A stretch of 64,000 nucleotides of DNA from Collinsella sp. An307 (GTDB lineage Bacteria > Actinomycetota > Coriobacteriia > Coriobacteriales > Coriobacteriaceae): contig NZ_NFIP01000001.1 of the NCBI RefSeq assembly GCF_002161805.1, positions 124,001 to 188,000 of the forward strand, written 5' to 3'. This document shows, piece by piece, positions 9,031-16,709 of this stretch (position 1 is the stretch's first letter; every line of letters starts with the position of its first letter). Both the position numbers and the translations under genes were made by a program. The notes under the pieces are model-generated. The model was not told the DNA's origin, did not search any database, and saw only the letters and a program-made list of their open reading frames with translations.

Positions 9031-9072
9031 TAGGCAAATAGCGCCCCTAGGCAAACAATGCCGTTAGGCAAA
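9031..9072. promoter_or_regulatory. Three TAGGCAAA direct repeats at exact 17-bp period
   Basis: TAGGCAAA occurs at 9031-9038, 9048-9055 and 9065-9072, flanked by CT or GT and followed by T, C and C. They lie 80-120 nt upstream of the C39 peptidase and directly after the two-component genes. OmpR-family regulators typically bind direct repeats, so these are candidate sites for the regulator at 6980; that link is inference. Confidence 0.55.
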
Positions 9073-9152
9073 CCTTAGTGTTTCGCTCAAGTCTTGTTAT
9101 GCGACCTGCCCCTATCTTGGGAGCGTGAGTTCCCCAAGAGAGAGGTCACCCT

Positions 9153-10022
9153 ATGAGGCTTTGCGAGAATGCGCCGACACCTGCTCAGTCTGATATTACG
9201 TATGCGGTCGGAGGCACGCGGCCGCTGCCCGTCCGCGTTGCCCGGGCATCGACGCGCGTGGCCCCTGCGCGGTACCGGCGCGGTGCACATGTTCGCGCTG
9301 ATGCAGTGCCGGGTGCGACCCGCTACCGCCGCCCCCGTCGCCCGCGCAGACGGCATCGGCTCCTTAAGGTCTTCGTCGTCGCGATGCTGGTTGTACTGAC
9401 GGTGCTGGGTATGGCGGGGCGCGGACCCCTGAGCGCGCTTGGCGGCATTGGTTCCGCAGCAGGCCGGATGGGGGAGAGCGCGATGCGCACCATGGGGCTT
9501 GCGCCATCGTCGACCCCGGTTGCCGAGTGGCACGCCGGCGAGGTGCCGGAGCTCTACCAGATTGACCCTGTCTGGGCGGATGAGCCATACGCGGGCGGCA
9601 CGGTGGGCGTGAACGGCTGCGGGCCCACGTGCCTCACCATGGCCTACGTGGCGCTCACAGGACGCACCGACATGGACCCCGCTGCCATTGCGGCCTTCAG
9701 CGAACGCGAGGGCTACACGGTCGACGGCATGACGGCCTGGGCGCTCATGACGGAAGGCGCCCATACGCTCGGCCTCACCAGCGAGGAGCTGCCGGCAAAC
9801 GCGGCGAGTATTCGCGCCGCGCTTGAGGCGGGGCAGGTGATCATCGCAAGCGTGCGCCCGGGCGATTTCACCACGACGGGACACTTTATCGTGCTCGCCG
9901 GCATCGCCGCCAACGGCGAGCTGGAAATCCGCGACCCCAACAGCGCGGAGCGCACGCACGAGACGTGGAGTATCGACCGGGTACTCGGCCAGTGCGCCAA
10001 CCTCTGGGCGCTGAGCGCATAG
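9153..10022 (+). CDS. Membrane-anchored C39-family (papain-like) peptidase
   Basis: 289 residues. The N-terminus is very Arg-rich (about 1-70), followed by one membrane segment (LLKVFVVAMLVVLTVLGMAG, about 70-90), so the rest probably faces outside. The catalytic part is the Peptidase_C39_2 type: Cys in VNGCGPTCLTMAY (about 153), His in TTGHFIVLAGI (about 248), Asp/Asn in EIRDPNSAE. Such proteins occur as extracellular cysteine peptidases of unknown target in Gram-positives. Start has GAGAGAGGT upstream. The location directly after a VanRS-like pair suggests control by it. Not a bacteriocin ABC transporter: no ATPase domain. Confidence 0.82.
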   Translation: MRLCENAPTPAQSDITYAVGGTRPLPVRVARASTRVAPARYRRGAHVRADAVPGATRYRRPRRPRRRHRLLKVFVVAMLVVLTVLGMAGRGPLSALGGIGSAAGRMGESAMRTMGLAPSSTPVAEWHAGEVPELYQIDPVWADEPYAGGTVGVNGCGPTCLTMAYVALTGRTDMDPAAIAAFSEREGYTVDGMTAWALMTEGAHTLGLTSEELPANAASIRAALEAGQVIIASVRPGDFTTTGHFIVLAGIAANGELEIRDPNSAERTHETWSIDRVLGQCANLWALSA

Positions 10023-10156
10023 GGGCGGCGCAGGACGCCTCCGCCTGGCGGGGGCATGGATGTCCCGTCGCCACCGCCTGCGCACAACATCTTGGTCAAG
10101 AGGCAATCTGTGCCATTTGCCGAACGGTCAGCGGTCGATGTTGTGGAACAAATCTG

Positions 10157-10171
10157 GACGATAAAATCGTC
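10157..10171. repeat. Palindrome GACGAT-AAA-ATCGTC in the nrdD leader
   Basis: Perfect 6-bp arms with a 3-nt centre, about 275 nt upstream of nrdD. The whole 10023-10442 gap holds no convincing gene; it carries this palindrome, a TATAAT at 10238-10243, and the NrdR-like box at 10281-10296. Possible operator or weak hairpin. Confidence 0.35.
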
Positions 10172-10280
10172 ACGGATGATACATGCGCAGGTGGGGGCGC
10201 CGCCGTCTCTCGGGCGTTTTGGGCGCCTAAACCAATTTATAATGTGTCCCGAATAAGTCCATTTATATCTACCTGCAGAA

Positions 10281-10296
10281 ACACAATATGTTGTGT
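10281..10296. promoter_or_regulatory. NrdR-type box upstream of nrdD
   Basis: ACACAATATGTTGTGT closely fits the 16-bp NrdR consensus (ACACWATATATWGTGT). NrdR is the ATP/dATP-sensing repressor of ribonucleotide reductase genes. Classical sites come as two boxes about one and a half turns apart centre to centre from the next; I see only one good copy, and a degenerate AT-rich stretch at 10258-10273 is too close. A TATAAT at 10238-10243 may be the promoter -10 element. Confidence 0.65.
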
Positions 10297-10442
10297 TGTG
10301 CAGAATAAAATCATCAGCATATGGTGAACGCGCGTGCCGTAAGATGGATAGCGCACCGCAGCGCCGCCCCGCAAACGACGGGCCCGCGCCGCGGTTTTGC
10401 ACTCAGCTAACCCCATACGAGGAGAATGGAAACGGGACTCGC

Positions 10443-12665
10443 ATGAAGATCATCAAGCGCAGCGGTACCGAGGTCGCCTTCGACATCACTAAGATCGAGA
10501 ACGCCATTCGTTCGGCCAACAAGGACGTGGCCGAGCGCGACCGTCTGACCGAGCGCCAGGTCATCTACGCCTCGCAGAACGTTGCCGAGGCATGCGAGAA
10601 CGCCGGCCACACCGTTTCGGTCGAGGAGGTCCAGGACCTCGTCGAGGACGAGCTCATGAAGCTCGACAAGTTCGAGGTTGCGCGCAAGTACATCATCTAC
10701 CGCTACGTGCAGAGCCTGAAGCGCCAGAAGAACACTACCGACGACAAGATCCTCGCCCTTATCGAGTGCAACAACGAAGAGGTCAAGCAGGAGAACTCCA
10801 ACAAGAACCCCACCGTGAACTCCGTGCAGCGCGACTACATGGCGGGCGAGGTCTCCAAGGACCTTACCAACCGCGTGCTGCTGCCGGCCGAGGTCGTCGA
10901 GGCGCACAACGAGGGCATCATCCACTTCCATGACTCCGACTACTTCGCGCAGCACATGCACAACTGCGACCTCGTGAACCTCGAGGACATGCTGCAAAAC
11001 GGCACGGTCATCTCCGGCACGCTCATCGAGCGCCCGCACAGCTTCTCGACTGCCTGCAACATCGCTACGCAGATTATCGCCCAGGTGGCCTCCTGCCAGT
11101 ACGGCGGCCAGTCCATCTCGCTCACGCATCTTGCGCCCTTTGTTGAGGTCTCGCGCCAGAAGATCCGCCGCCAGGTGGAGGCGGAGCTTGCCGAGCTCGG
11201 CGTCGACGCGCCCGAGGAGAAGATCTCGAGCGTGGTGGAGGACCGTCTGCGCGACGAGATCCGCCGCGGCGTTCAGACCATCCAGTACCAGGTCGTGACC
11301 CTTATGACCACCAACGGCCAGGCGCCGTTTGTGACCGTGTTCATGTATCTGGGCGAGGCCCGATCCGAGGCCGAGAAGCACGATCTGGCCATGATTATCG
11401 AGGAGACCCTGCGTCAGCGCTACGAGGGTGTCAAGAACGAGGCCGGTGTGTGGATCACGCCCGCGTTCCCCAAGCTCATCTACGTGCTCGACGAAGACAA
11501 CGTCTACGAGGGCAGCCCCTACTTCTACCTCACGCAACTCGCGGCCAAGTGCACCGCCAAGCGCATGGTGCCCGACTACATCTCCGCCAAGAAGATGCGC
11601 GAGCTCAAGCTCTCGAAGGGAGAGAAGCCGGGCGAGGGCGATGTCTACACCTGCATGGGCTGCCGCAGCTTCCTCACGCCCGACCGCTCGGGCAACGGCT
11701 ACGACAACGTGGCCCGCGCCAAGAACTACGAGCCGGGAAGACCTAAGTACTACGGTCGCTTCAACCAGGGCGTCGTCACCATCAACCTGGTGGACGTCGC
11801 CTGCTCCTCCGCGCGTGACGAGGACAAGTTCTGGCAGATCTTCGACGAGCGTCTGGAGCTCTGCCACCGTGCGCTGCGCTGCCGTCACGAGCGCCTGAAG
11901 GGCACCCTCTCTGACGCCGCGCCGATTCTTTGGCAGTACGGCGCGCTCGCGCGCCTCGACAAGGGCGAGACCATCGACAAGCTCCTCTACGGCGGTTACT
12001 CGACTATCTCGCTCGGCTACGCCGGCCTCTACGAGTGCGTGCGCTACATGAAGGGCGTGAGCCACACCGACGAGCACGGCCGCGACTTCGCGCTCGCCGT
12101 CATGCAGCGCATGAACGACAAGTGCGCCGAGTGGAAGGCCGCCGAGAACATCGACTACTCGCTCTACGGCACACCGCTCGAGTCCACGACCTACAAGTTC
12201 GCCAAGTGCCTGCAGCGCCGCTTTGGCATCATCCCCGGCGTGACGGACAAGGGCTACATCACTAACAGCTACCACGTCCACGTGTCCGAGAAGATCGACG
12301 CCTTCGACAAGCTCAAGTTTGAGAGCGAGTTCCAGGCGCTCTCCCCGGGTGGCGCCATCTCCTATGTTGAGGTGCCCAACATGCAGGACAATCTCAAGGC
12401 CGTCATCCGCGTCATGCAGTACATCTACGAGAACATCATGTACGCGGAGCTCAACACCAAGAGCGACTACTGTCAGGTGTGCGGCTACGACGGTGAGATC
12501 CAGATTGTGGAGGACGATGGCAAGCTCGTGTGGGAGTGCCCCAACTGCCACAACCGTGATCAGGAGAAGATGAACGTGGCGCGTCGCACCTGCGGCTACA
12601 TCGGCACGCAGTTCTGGAACCAGGGCCGCACCGAGGAGATTCGCGACCGCGTGCTGCATCTGTAG
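10443..12665 (+). CDS. nrdD: Anaerobic ribonucleoside-triphosphate reductase (class III, large subunit)
   Basis: 740 residues from ATG 10443. Residues 1-95 form an ATP-cone allosteric domain (KRSGTEVAFDITKIENAIR). The barrel carries class III features such as FHDSDYFAQHMHNCDLVN. The C-terminus has a zinc site CQVCGYDG ... CPNCHN and the glycyl radical loop RRTCGYIGTQFWNQGR (radical Gly about 11 residues before this end stretch). The enzyme makes dNTPs from NTPs without oxygen, using formate, and needs NrdG for radical formation. Longer upstream starts lack conservation and a ribosome site. Followed by a long hairpin and nrdG. Marks an anaerobic lifestyle. Confidence 0.97.
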   Translation: MKIIKRSGTEVAFDITKIENAIRSANKDVAERDRLTERQVIYASQNVAEACENAGHTVSVEEVQDLVEDELMKLDKFEVARKYIIYRYVQSLKRQKNTTDDKILALIECNNEEVKQENSNKNPTVNSVQRDYMAGEVSKDLTNRVLLPAEVVEAHNEGIIHFHDSDYFAQHMHNCDLVNLEDMLQNGTVISGTLIERPHSFSTACNIATQIIAQVASCQYGGQSISLTHLAPFVEVSRQKIRRQVEAELAELGVDAPEEKISSVVEDRLRDEIRRGVQTIQYQVVTLMTTNGQAPFVTVFMYLGEARSEAEKHDLAMIIEETLRQRYEGVKNEAGVWITPAFPKLIYVLDEDNVYEGSPYFYLTQLAAKCTAKRMVPDYISAKKMRELKLSKGEKPGEGDVYTCMGCRSFLTPDRSGNGYDNVARAKNYEPGRPKYYGRFNQGVVTINLVDVACSSARDEDKFWQIFDERLELCHRALRCRHERLKGTLSDAAPILWQYGALARLDKGETIDKLLYGGYSTISLGYAGLYECVRYMKGVSHTDEHGRDFALAVMQRMNDKCAEWKAAENIDYSLYGTPLESTTYKFAKCLQRRFGIIPGVTDKGYITNSYHVHVSEKIDAFDKLKFESEFQALSPGGAISYVEVPNMQDNLKAVIRVMQYIYENIMYAELNTKSDYCQVCGYDGEIQIVEDDGKLVWECPNCHNRDQEKMNVARRTCGYIGTQFWNQGRTEEIRDRVLHL

Positions 12666-12686
12666 CGGCTGAATCGTCCGATCGGA

Positions 12687-12758
12687 GGGCGGATACATCA
12701 TCCCGTGCTCAAACAGCTTCGCTTGCGAAGAACTGCGCGCGGGACGATGTATCCGCCC
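12687..12758. repeat. 72-nt hairpin between nrdD and nrdG
   Basis: GGGCGGATACATCATCCCG (12687-12705) pairs with CGGGACGATGTATCCGCCC (12740-12758), 18 of 19 positions, and the apical part contains a second perfect stem CTTCGC-TT-GCGAAG. There is no U-tract, so it is unlikely to be a plain terminator. It may act as an RNA processing or stability element setting the NrdD:NrdG ratio. Confidence 0.75.
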
Positions 12759-12805
12759 ACCGTCCTACGGAAGCTTCCAGGAGGGTTAGATAAGGAGTCG
12801 GTGGC

Positions 12806-13399
12806 ATGAACTACGCTGAGATCAAATACTCAGACATCGCCAACGGCGAGGGCGTCCGCACGTCGCTCTTTGTCTCCGGCTGCCGCCGCGGATGCCCGGG
12901 ATGCTTCAACTCGGGCGCGTGGAGCTTTGCCGCCGGCGAGCCCTTTACCCGTGAGGTTGAGGACCAGATCATAAAGAGCCTGGACCACCCGTTCTGCGAC
13001 GGCCTCACTGTGCTCGGCGGCGAGCCCATGGAGCCCGAGAACCAGCTCGGCCTTGTGGGCTTTCTCGAGCGCGTGCGCGAGCGCTTCCTGCGGGGCGACG
13101 ACGGTGCGCCCGCGAAGAGCATCTGGTGCTTTACGGGCGACACGCTCGACGAGCTTATGCCGGGCGGACGTCACCATACCGAGGTCACCGACCGCATGCT
13201 CGACTGCATCGACATTCTGGTCGACGGCCCGTGGGTGCAGGAGCTCTACGATATCAGCCTCAGGTTCCATGGTTCTTCCAACCAGCGCTTAATCGATCTC
13301 AACGCTACACGGGCCGCCGCTTCCGAGAAGGGTGTGAGCCTAGCGGAAGCTGTGGTTCCCTGGCGCGACGAGGAGGTCTATTCGACCCACTCTATGTAG
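12806..13399 (+). CDS. nrdG: Anaerobic ribonucleotide reductase activating protein (radical SAM)
   Basis: 197 residues. The radical-SAM cluster motif is CRRGCPGC (CX3CX2C) at about residue 26, followed by the NrdG-type pattern CFNSGAWSF and GLTVLGGEPMEPENQ, and LVDGPWVQELYD later on. It cleaves S-adenosylmethionine to create the glycyl radical on NrdD. AAGGAG lies a few nt before the ATG. The ~35 residues after the core are a little longer than in the E. coli protein. A GC-rich terminator follows. Forms a functional unit with nrdD 140 nt upstream. Confidence 0.95.
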   Translation: MNYAEIKYSDIANGEGVRTSLFVSGCRRGCPGCFNSGAWSFAAGEPFTREVEDQIIKSLDHPFCDGLTVLGGEPMEPENQLGLVGFLERVRERFLRGDDGAPAKSIWCFTGDTLDELMPGGRHHTEVTDRMLDCIDILVDGPWVQELYDISLRFHGSSNQRLIDLNATRAAASEKGVSLAEAVVPWRDEEVYSTHSM

Positions 13400-13405
13400 C
13401 ACGGG

Positions 13406-13431
13406 CGGCCGCGCGCATCGCTGCGCGGCCG
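13406..13431 (+). terminator. Terminator-like hairpin after nrdG
   Basis: CGGCCGCGC (13406-13414) pairs perfectly with GCGCGGCCG (13423-13431) around an 8-nt loop, followed by TATTTCATC. Ends the nrdDG transcript or reduces read-through into the HD gene. Confidence 0.7.
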
Positions 13432-13459
13432 TATTTCATCGCGAGAAGGGGGTTGCGCG

Positions 13460-14008
13460 ATGACAGAGATGAAGGTTTCGGCACGTGAGCACAAGCGCGG
13501 TATGCCGTTTATGCCAAAGGTCGATGCGGTCTGGATGCATCCGACGTTTAGATGCGTCTATCGCTGGCTCGAGAAGCTCGAGCGCGACCGCGTCTTCTGC
13601 CGCCACGATCTCCGACACCTCATGGATACCGCGCGCATCATGTGGATCGTGAATCTCGAAGAGGGGATGGGCATTGACCGCGAGGTCATTTACGCGGCGG
13701 CTCTTCTGCATGATGTGGGAAAACCCGTTCAGTACACGCTCGGTGCCCCGCACGAGGAGGTCGGTGCGCGCCTTGCCGATACGATTCTGGCGAGCCTTAC
13801 GGGGGACGAGGCGTTCTCGCCCTCCGAGCGGCGCGCGATTGTGGGGGCTATCCGCGGGCACCGTCGCCTGCGCGAGGGTGCAGAGCCTCTCGAGCACCTG
13901 CTCTATCGCGCCGACAAGGCGTCGCGCCCGTGCTTTGCCTGCCCGGCCGAGGTGCGGGAGGCCTGTTCGTGGCCGGATGAGAAGAAGAATCTCGCGATTC
14001 AGGTGTGA
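13460..14008 (+). CDS. HD-domain phosphohydrolase
   Basis: 182 residues. The HD metal site is visible: CRHDLRHLMDTARIMW (His/His-Asp region about 49-63), AALLHDVGKP (His-Asp about 82) and later the His in IRGHRRLREGAEPLEHLLYRADKASR. Family members hydrolyse nucleotides or phosphate esters; this short single-domain form with a Cys-rich tail (CFACPAEVREACSW) is not one I can assign to a substrate. GAGAAGGGGG precedes the ATG by about 7 nt. Sits after the nrdG terminator and may be a separate unit. Confidence 0.8.
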   Translation: MTEMKVSAREHKRGMPFMPKVDAVWMHPTFRCVYRWLEKLERDRVFCRHDLRHLMDTARIMWIVNLEEGMGIDREVIYAAALLHDVGKPVQYTLGAPHEEVGARLADTILASLTGDEAFSPSERRAIVGAIRGHRRLREGAEPLEHLLYRADKASRPCFACPAEVREACSWPDEKKNLAIQV

Positions 14009-14224
14009 TATCTATTCATGATTTGCCCAAAAGGGTGCCTGCGAATCAGGAACGCTTGGATTCCGCTGCCTTCCGACGGGTTGGTTCGCGGTGCCAATCC
14101 CATGGTTTGTACCGAACGAGCGCGTATCGCAACCTGCAACGTCGGCCTGAATGGGTATAGAAAGACTCGGACAAAAGCTAAAGGGACTACAGCGTTGCTT
14201 TTTGTGGTCCGGAAAAGAGGCATT

Positions 14225-14713
14225 ATGGCGGACAAACATCTTCCGGAGGACACATCGGAGGGCGAGGAGAAGACGCTTGCGCAACGGGCAAAGGCAGGTC
14301 TACCTGCCACACGCCGCGAACTCGCCAAGGTCGATCCCGCAGCGCTCGAGCATGCGGACCGGATCATCATCAGTGGGCTCGAGGTCTTCGCTAACCACGG
14401 CGTCTACCCGGCGGAAAACGAGCTCGGCCAGAAGTTCGTGGTCTCGGCGACGCTCTTTACCAGCCTGCGCGCAGCGGGGGAGGCAGACGACCTCACCCTC
14501 TCAGTCAACTATGGCGAGGTTTGCCATACCATCGACGCCTTTTTGCGCGCACACACTTTCAAGCTCATCGAGGCGGCGGCAGAGGCGTGTGCCCAGCGCT
14601 TGCTCGCGGACTATCCGACGCTCCTTGCCGTGCGCCTGAAGATCGAAAAGCCATGGGCGCCCATCGGTCTTCCGCTCCAGAGCGTGGCAGTGGAGATCGA
14701 GCGCACGCGGTAA
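14225..14713 (+). CDS. folB: Dihydroneopterin aldolase (folate synthesis)
   Basis: 162 residues from ATG 14225 (AGAGG upstream). The FolB core begins near residue 45: ADRIIISGLEVFANHGVYPAEN, with the conserved Glu of the substrate pocket, then NYGEVCHTIDAFL and KIEKPWAPIGLP with the catalytic Lys. It splits 7,8-dihydroneopterin to 6-hydroxymethyl-dihydropterin. An unusual ~40-residue charged N-terminal extension is present. The leader holds a hairpin (14184-14191 pairing with 14203-14210) just before the ribosome site. No other folate genes are in the window. Confidence 0.9.
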   Translation: MADKHLPEDTSEGEEKTLAQRAKAGLPATRRELAKVDPAALEHADRIIISGLEVFANHGVYPAENELGQKFVVSATLFTSLRAAGEADDLTLSVNYGEVCHTIDAFLRAHTFKLIEAAAEACAQRLLADYPTLLAVRLKIEKPWAPIGLPLQSVAVEIERTR

Positions 14714-14761
14714 GTGGATGCGGGGCGTCGGCTTTAGCGGATAGGGTCGTGCCAGTGCTTT

Positions 14762-15487
14762 CTAACCCAAAAGATTTGAGGCGACCGTTGCGGCGGGGCG
14801 CTTGAGTATGCGTGCGATTTCGCGGTTGCGCGGGCAGAACCGATCGAGCAGCGCGTGGAAGCGGGCGTTGTGGCTCGGCTCCAGAAGATGCGTGAGCTCG
14901 TGGATGACCACGTAGTCGAGGCACTCCGGCGGGTAGGCGGCAAGCGCGCTGTTGATACGGATGCTCCGGCGCGCCGGCGTGCACGAGCCCCAGCGGCTCG
15001 TCATGCGCCTAATCTGCCAGCCGGCGGCATGTACGCCTACGCGCGCCTCGCCGCGCGCGATGGCGCTGGGAAGCGCCCGGGCGACTTCACGACGGTATAG
15101 CGCCTCGATCTCCTCGGCACCGCCCGGGGCGTGCTGAAGGCGTCCCCAGAGGGGGACGAGCCCGTCTGCGGTTGCGCCCGCGTGCGTTCTTTCGGCGGCG
15201 CGGGTGTGCACGCGCTCGATGTGCGCGGCAATCCAACCGGCGCGCCGATTGAGAAAGTCCTGCGCTACGGCTAGAGGGGTGCGCGTGGGGATGCTCAGGC
15301 TCACGGTGCCGTCGCGGTGGATACGCAGATTGAGATTTTTCACGCGTTTGCGCACTACGGTAACCGGGACGGTGCCCGCGGGGGTGCGTACCTCAAGTGT
15401 CGTAGTTGTCACAGCACCTCCTCGTGTCCGTCGCGCCGCCCTGCCCGGCTTTGTCAGGCCACCAATTGTAAGGGATTGCGCGCCCAT
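14762..15487 (-). CDS. YgjP/WLM-like metallopeptidase (M48-type, DUF45)
   Basis: 241 residues. Zinc site HELTH (VVIHELTHLLEPSHNARF, about 200), with the third ligand His/Glu downstream, and the family signature RRMTSRWGSCTPARRSIRIN before it. This family (YgjP, UPF0758-type neighbours excluded) is found as small soluble zinc peptidases of unclear role. The first ~25 residues (to ARRTRGGA) look non-conserved; a GTG that starts VTTTTLEVRTPAG is a plausible shorter start. Divergent from the PPIase gene, convergent with folB. Confidence 0.82.
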   Translation of the reverse strand: MGAQSLTIGGLTKPGRAARRTRGGAVTTTTLEVRTPAGTVPVTVVRKRVKNLNLRIHRDGTVSLSIPTRTPLAVAQDFLNRRAGWIAAHIERVHTRAAERTHAGATADGLVPLWGRLQHAPGGAEEIEALYRREVARALPSAIARGEARVGVHAAGWQIRRMTSRWGSCTPARRSIRINSALAAYPPECLDYVVIHELTHLLEPSHNARFHALLDRFCPRNREIARILKRPAATVASNLLG

Positions 15488-15591
15488 CTCCTGATAATCC
15501 CTTTACTCAGGTAGAATGAACGCTGTTGTTGCAAACGAGCCGGGCTGTGCGCGGACCCAGATTCGCGCGCTCCGGTAGAAAAGGAGTTTCC

Positions 15592-16020
15592 ATGTCCAAC
15601 CAGGGTAAGAAGGTCCGCGCGCACTACCGCGGCACGCTCGACGACGGCACGCAGTTCGACAGCTCCTACGATCGCGGCGAGCCCATCGAGTTCACCTGCG
15701 GCGCGCACCAGATGATCGCCGGTTTCGACGCTGCCGTGCTCGACATGGTGGTCGGCGAGAAGAAGACCGTTCACATCCCGGCGGCGGAGGCCTACGGCGA
15801 GCGCCGTGACGACCTCGTGCTCGATTTCCCGGCGGCCCAGGTGCCCAATATCGAGCAGATTAACGTCGGCGACCGCCTGTTCCTCTCCGGCCCCGGCGGC
15901 CAGCCCGTGCCTGTTACGGTCATTGAGGTCAGCTCCGAGGGCGTTAAGCTCGATGCTAACCACGAGCTTGCCGGCAAGGACCTCAACTTCGACATCGAGC
16001 TCGTCGAGGTTGTCGAGTAG
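15592..16020 (+). CDS. SlyD-like FKBP-type peptidyl-prolyl cis-trans isomerase
   Basis: 142 residues from ATG 15592 with AAAAGGAG upstream. FKBP core VRAHYRGTLDDGTQFDSSYDRGEPIEF, AGFDAAVLDMVVGEKKTVHIPAAEAYGER, then an inserted flap-like segment (about 75-125) typical of SlyD chaperone-isomerases, and the closing strand FDIELVEVVE. It lacks the His/Cys-rich metal tail of E. coli SlyD. Acts in the cytosol in protein folding. Single-gene unit followed by a terminator. Confidence 0.9.
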   Translation: MSNQGKKVRAHYRGTLDDGTQFDSSYDRGEPIEFTCGAHQMIAGFDAAVLDMVVGEKKTVHIPAAEAYGERRDDLVLDFPAAQVPNIEQINVGDRLFLSGPGGQPVPVTVIEVSSEGVKLDANHELAGKDLNFDIELVEVVE

Positions 16021-16048
16021 CGCATTTGCGTTGCATGTCACATATGCA

Positions 16049-16090
16049 TCGACGGCCGCTTCCGCATCGCGGGGCGGTCGTTTCTTGTTT
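16049..16090 (+). terminator. Terminator after the SlyD-like gene
   Basis: A GC-rich imperfect stem (CGACGGCCGC with GCGGGGCGGTCG) runs directly into TTTCTTGTTT, a classical intrinsic terminator layout. Confidence 0.65.
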
Positions 16091-16097
16091 GGATGCT

Positions 16098-16242
16098 CAT
16101 TTGGGGACGGGGTCGGAATAAGCAGGGCAACTGCCCTACCTGCTCATTTCGACCCGTCCCCAAATGTGCACGTCGGGTGATATGCAGAGGCGGGATCGTT
16201 TTATGCAATCACGTCTGCATACTTTGAACCCGTCCCCAAATG
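16098..16242. repeat. REP-like palindromic cluster (three CATTTGGGGACGGG copies)
   Basis: CATTTGGGGACGGGGTC at 16098-16114, its inverted copy GACCCGTCCCCAAATG at 16151-16166, and a third copy in that second orientation at 16227-16242. Between the first two lies a smaller perfect stem AGGGCA-AC-TGCCCT. The arrangement is that of a REP/BIME element, of the kind moved by REP-associated tyrosine transposases; no transposase gene is in the window. The third copy ends just before the acylphosphatase stop. Confidence 0.75.
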
Positions 16243-16256
16243 AGCGCAAATGAGCG

Positions 16257-16685
16257 CTAATTTGCCATGCGGAAGGCCTTCTCGTCTGCTTTGGGCGGCT
16301 GTTCGACGAGCTCTTCCAACCAGATACGGCACCGCAGGCGCCGATAGTTGTTATGCAGGGTATCGAGATGCCGGATGATGCCCGCGGGCGGTCCTTGAAT
16401 CTCCATGTCGACCGAGCCGTCGGGCAAGTTCTCGACCCAGCCGGTAAGACCGAGGTCGCTTGCGATGCCGGCGTTGTTCCAGCGAAAGCCCACGCCCTGC
16501 ACGCGCCCGGTAAAGCGCAGGTAGAAGCGACGGCAAGGTGGCTCGGCTGCATCGAGTTCGCCTTGCAGGCGCTCGATAAGTCCCTGCTCGAGGGGGCTGC
16601 GCGCATCAGCGGGGTTGTCCCCGTCATCGGCAACCGCGGCGGGGTTCACAAACGGGTTCTCGCGAAGGCGGTCCCAGATTCCCAT
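16257..16685 (-). CDS. acyP: Acylphosphatase with N-terminal extension
   Basis: 142 residues. Residues about 50-140 form the acylphosphatase fold: FTGRVQGVGFRWNNAGIASD contains the catalytic Arg (in GFRW) and the catalytic Asn lies in the following strand region NLGL-type loop (LTGWVENLPDGSVDMEIQGP). It hydrolyses carboxyl-phosphate bonds such as acetyl phosphate or 1,3-bisphosphoglycerate. Usual members are about 90 residues; here ~48 extra N-terminal residues (WDRLRENPFVNP...) are acidic and Pro-rich. The gene lies downstream of the Gfo/Idh/MocA gene on the same strand, 24 nt apart, probably an operon. Confidence 0.88.
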   Translation of the reverse strand: MGIWDRLRENPFVNPAAVADDGDNPADARSPLEQGLIERLQGELDAAEPPCRRFYLRFTGRVQGVGFRWNNAGIASDLGLTGWVENLPDGSVDMEIQGPPAGIIRHLDTLHNNYRRLRCRIWLEELVEQPPKADEKAFRMAN

Positions 16686-16709
16686 GATGCCTCCAATCGG
16701 TAGCGCACT

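Noticed and set aside
10258..10273. Second NrdR box next to the clear one
   Set aside because: Too degenerate and too close (7 bp gap instead of about 15) to count.
10407..12701. A 764-codon antisense frame over nrdD
   Set aside because: Shadow of nrdD; Leu/Val/His-rich composition typical of complement frames in GC-rich DNA.
14009..14224. Possible folate (THF) or preQ1 riboswitch in the folB leader
   Set aside because: Only one 8-bp hairpin before the ribosome site is seen; none of the conserved THF or preQ1 core words could be placed.
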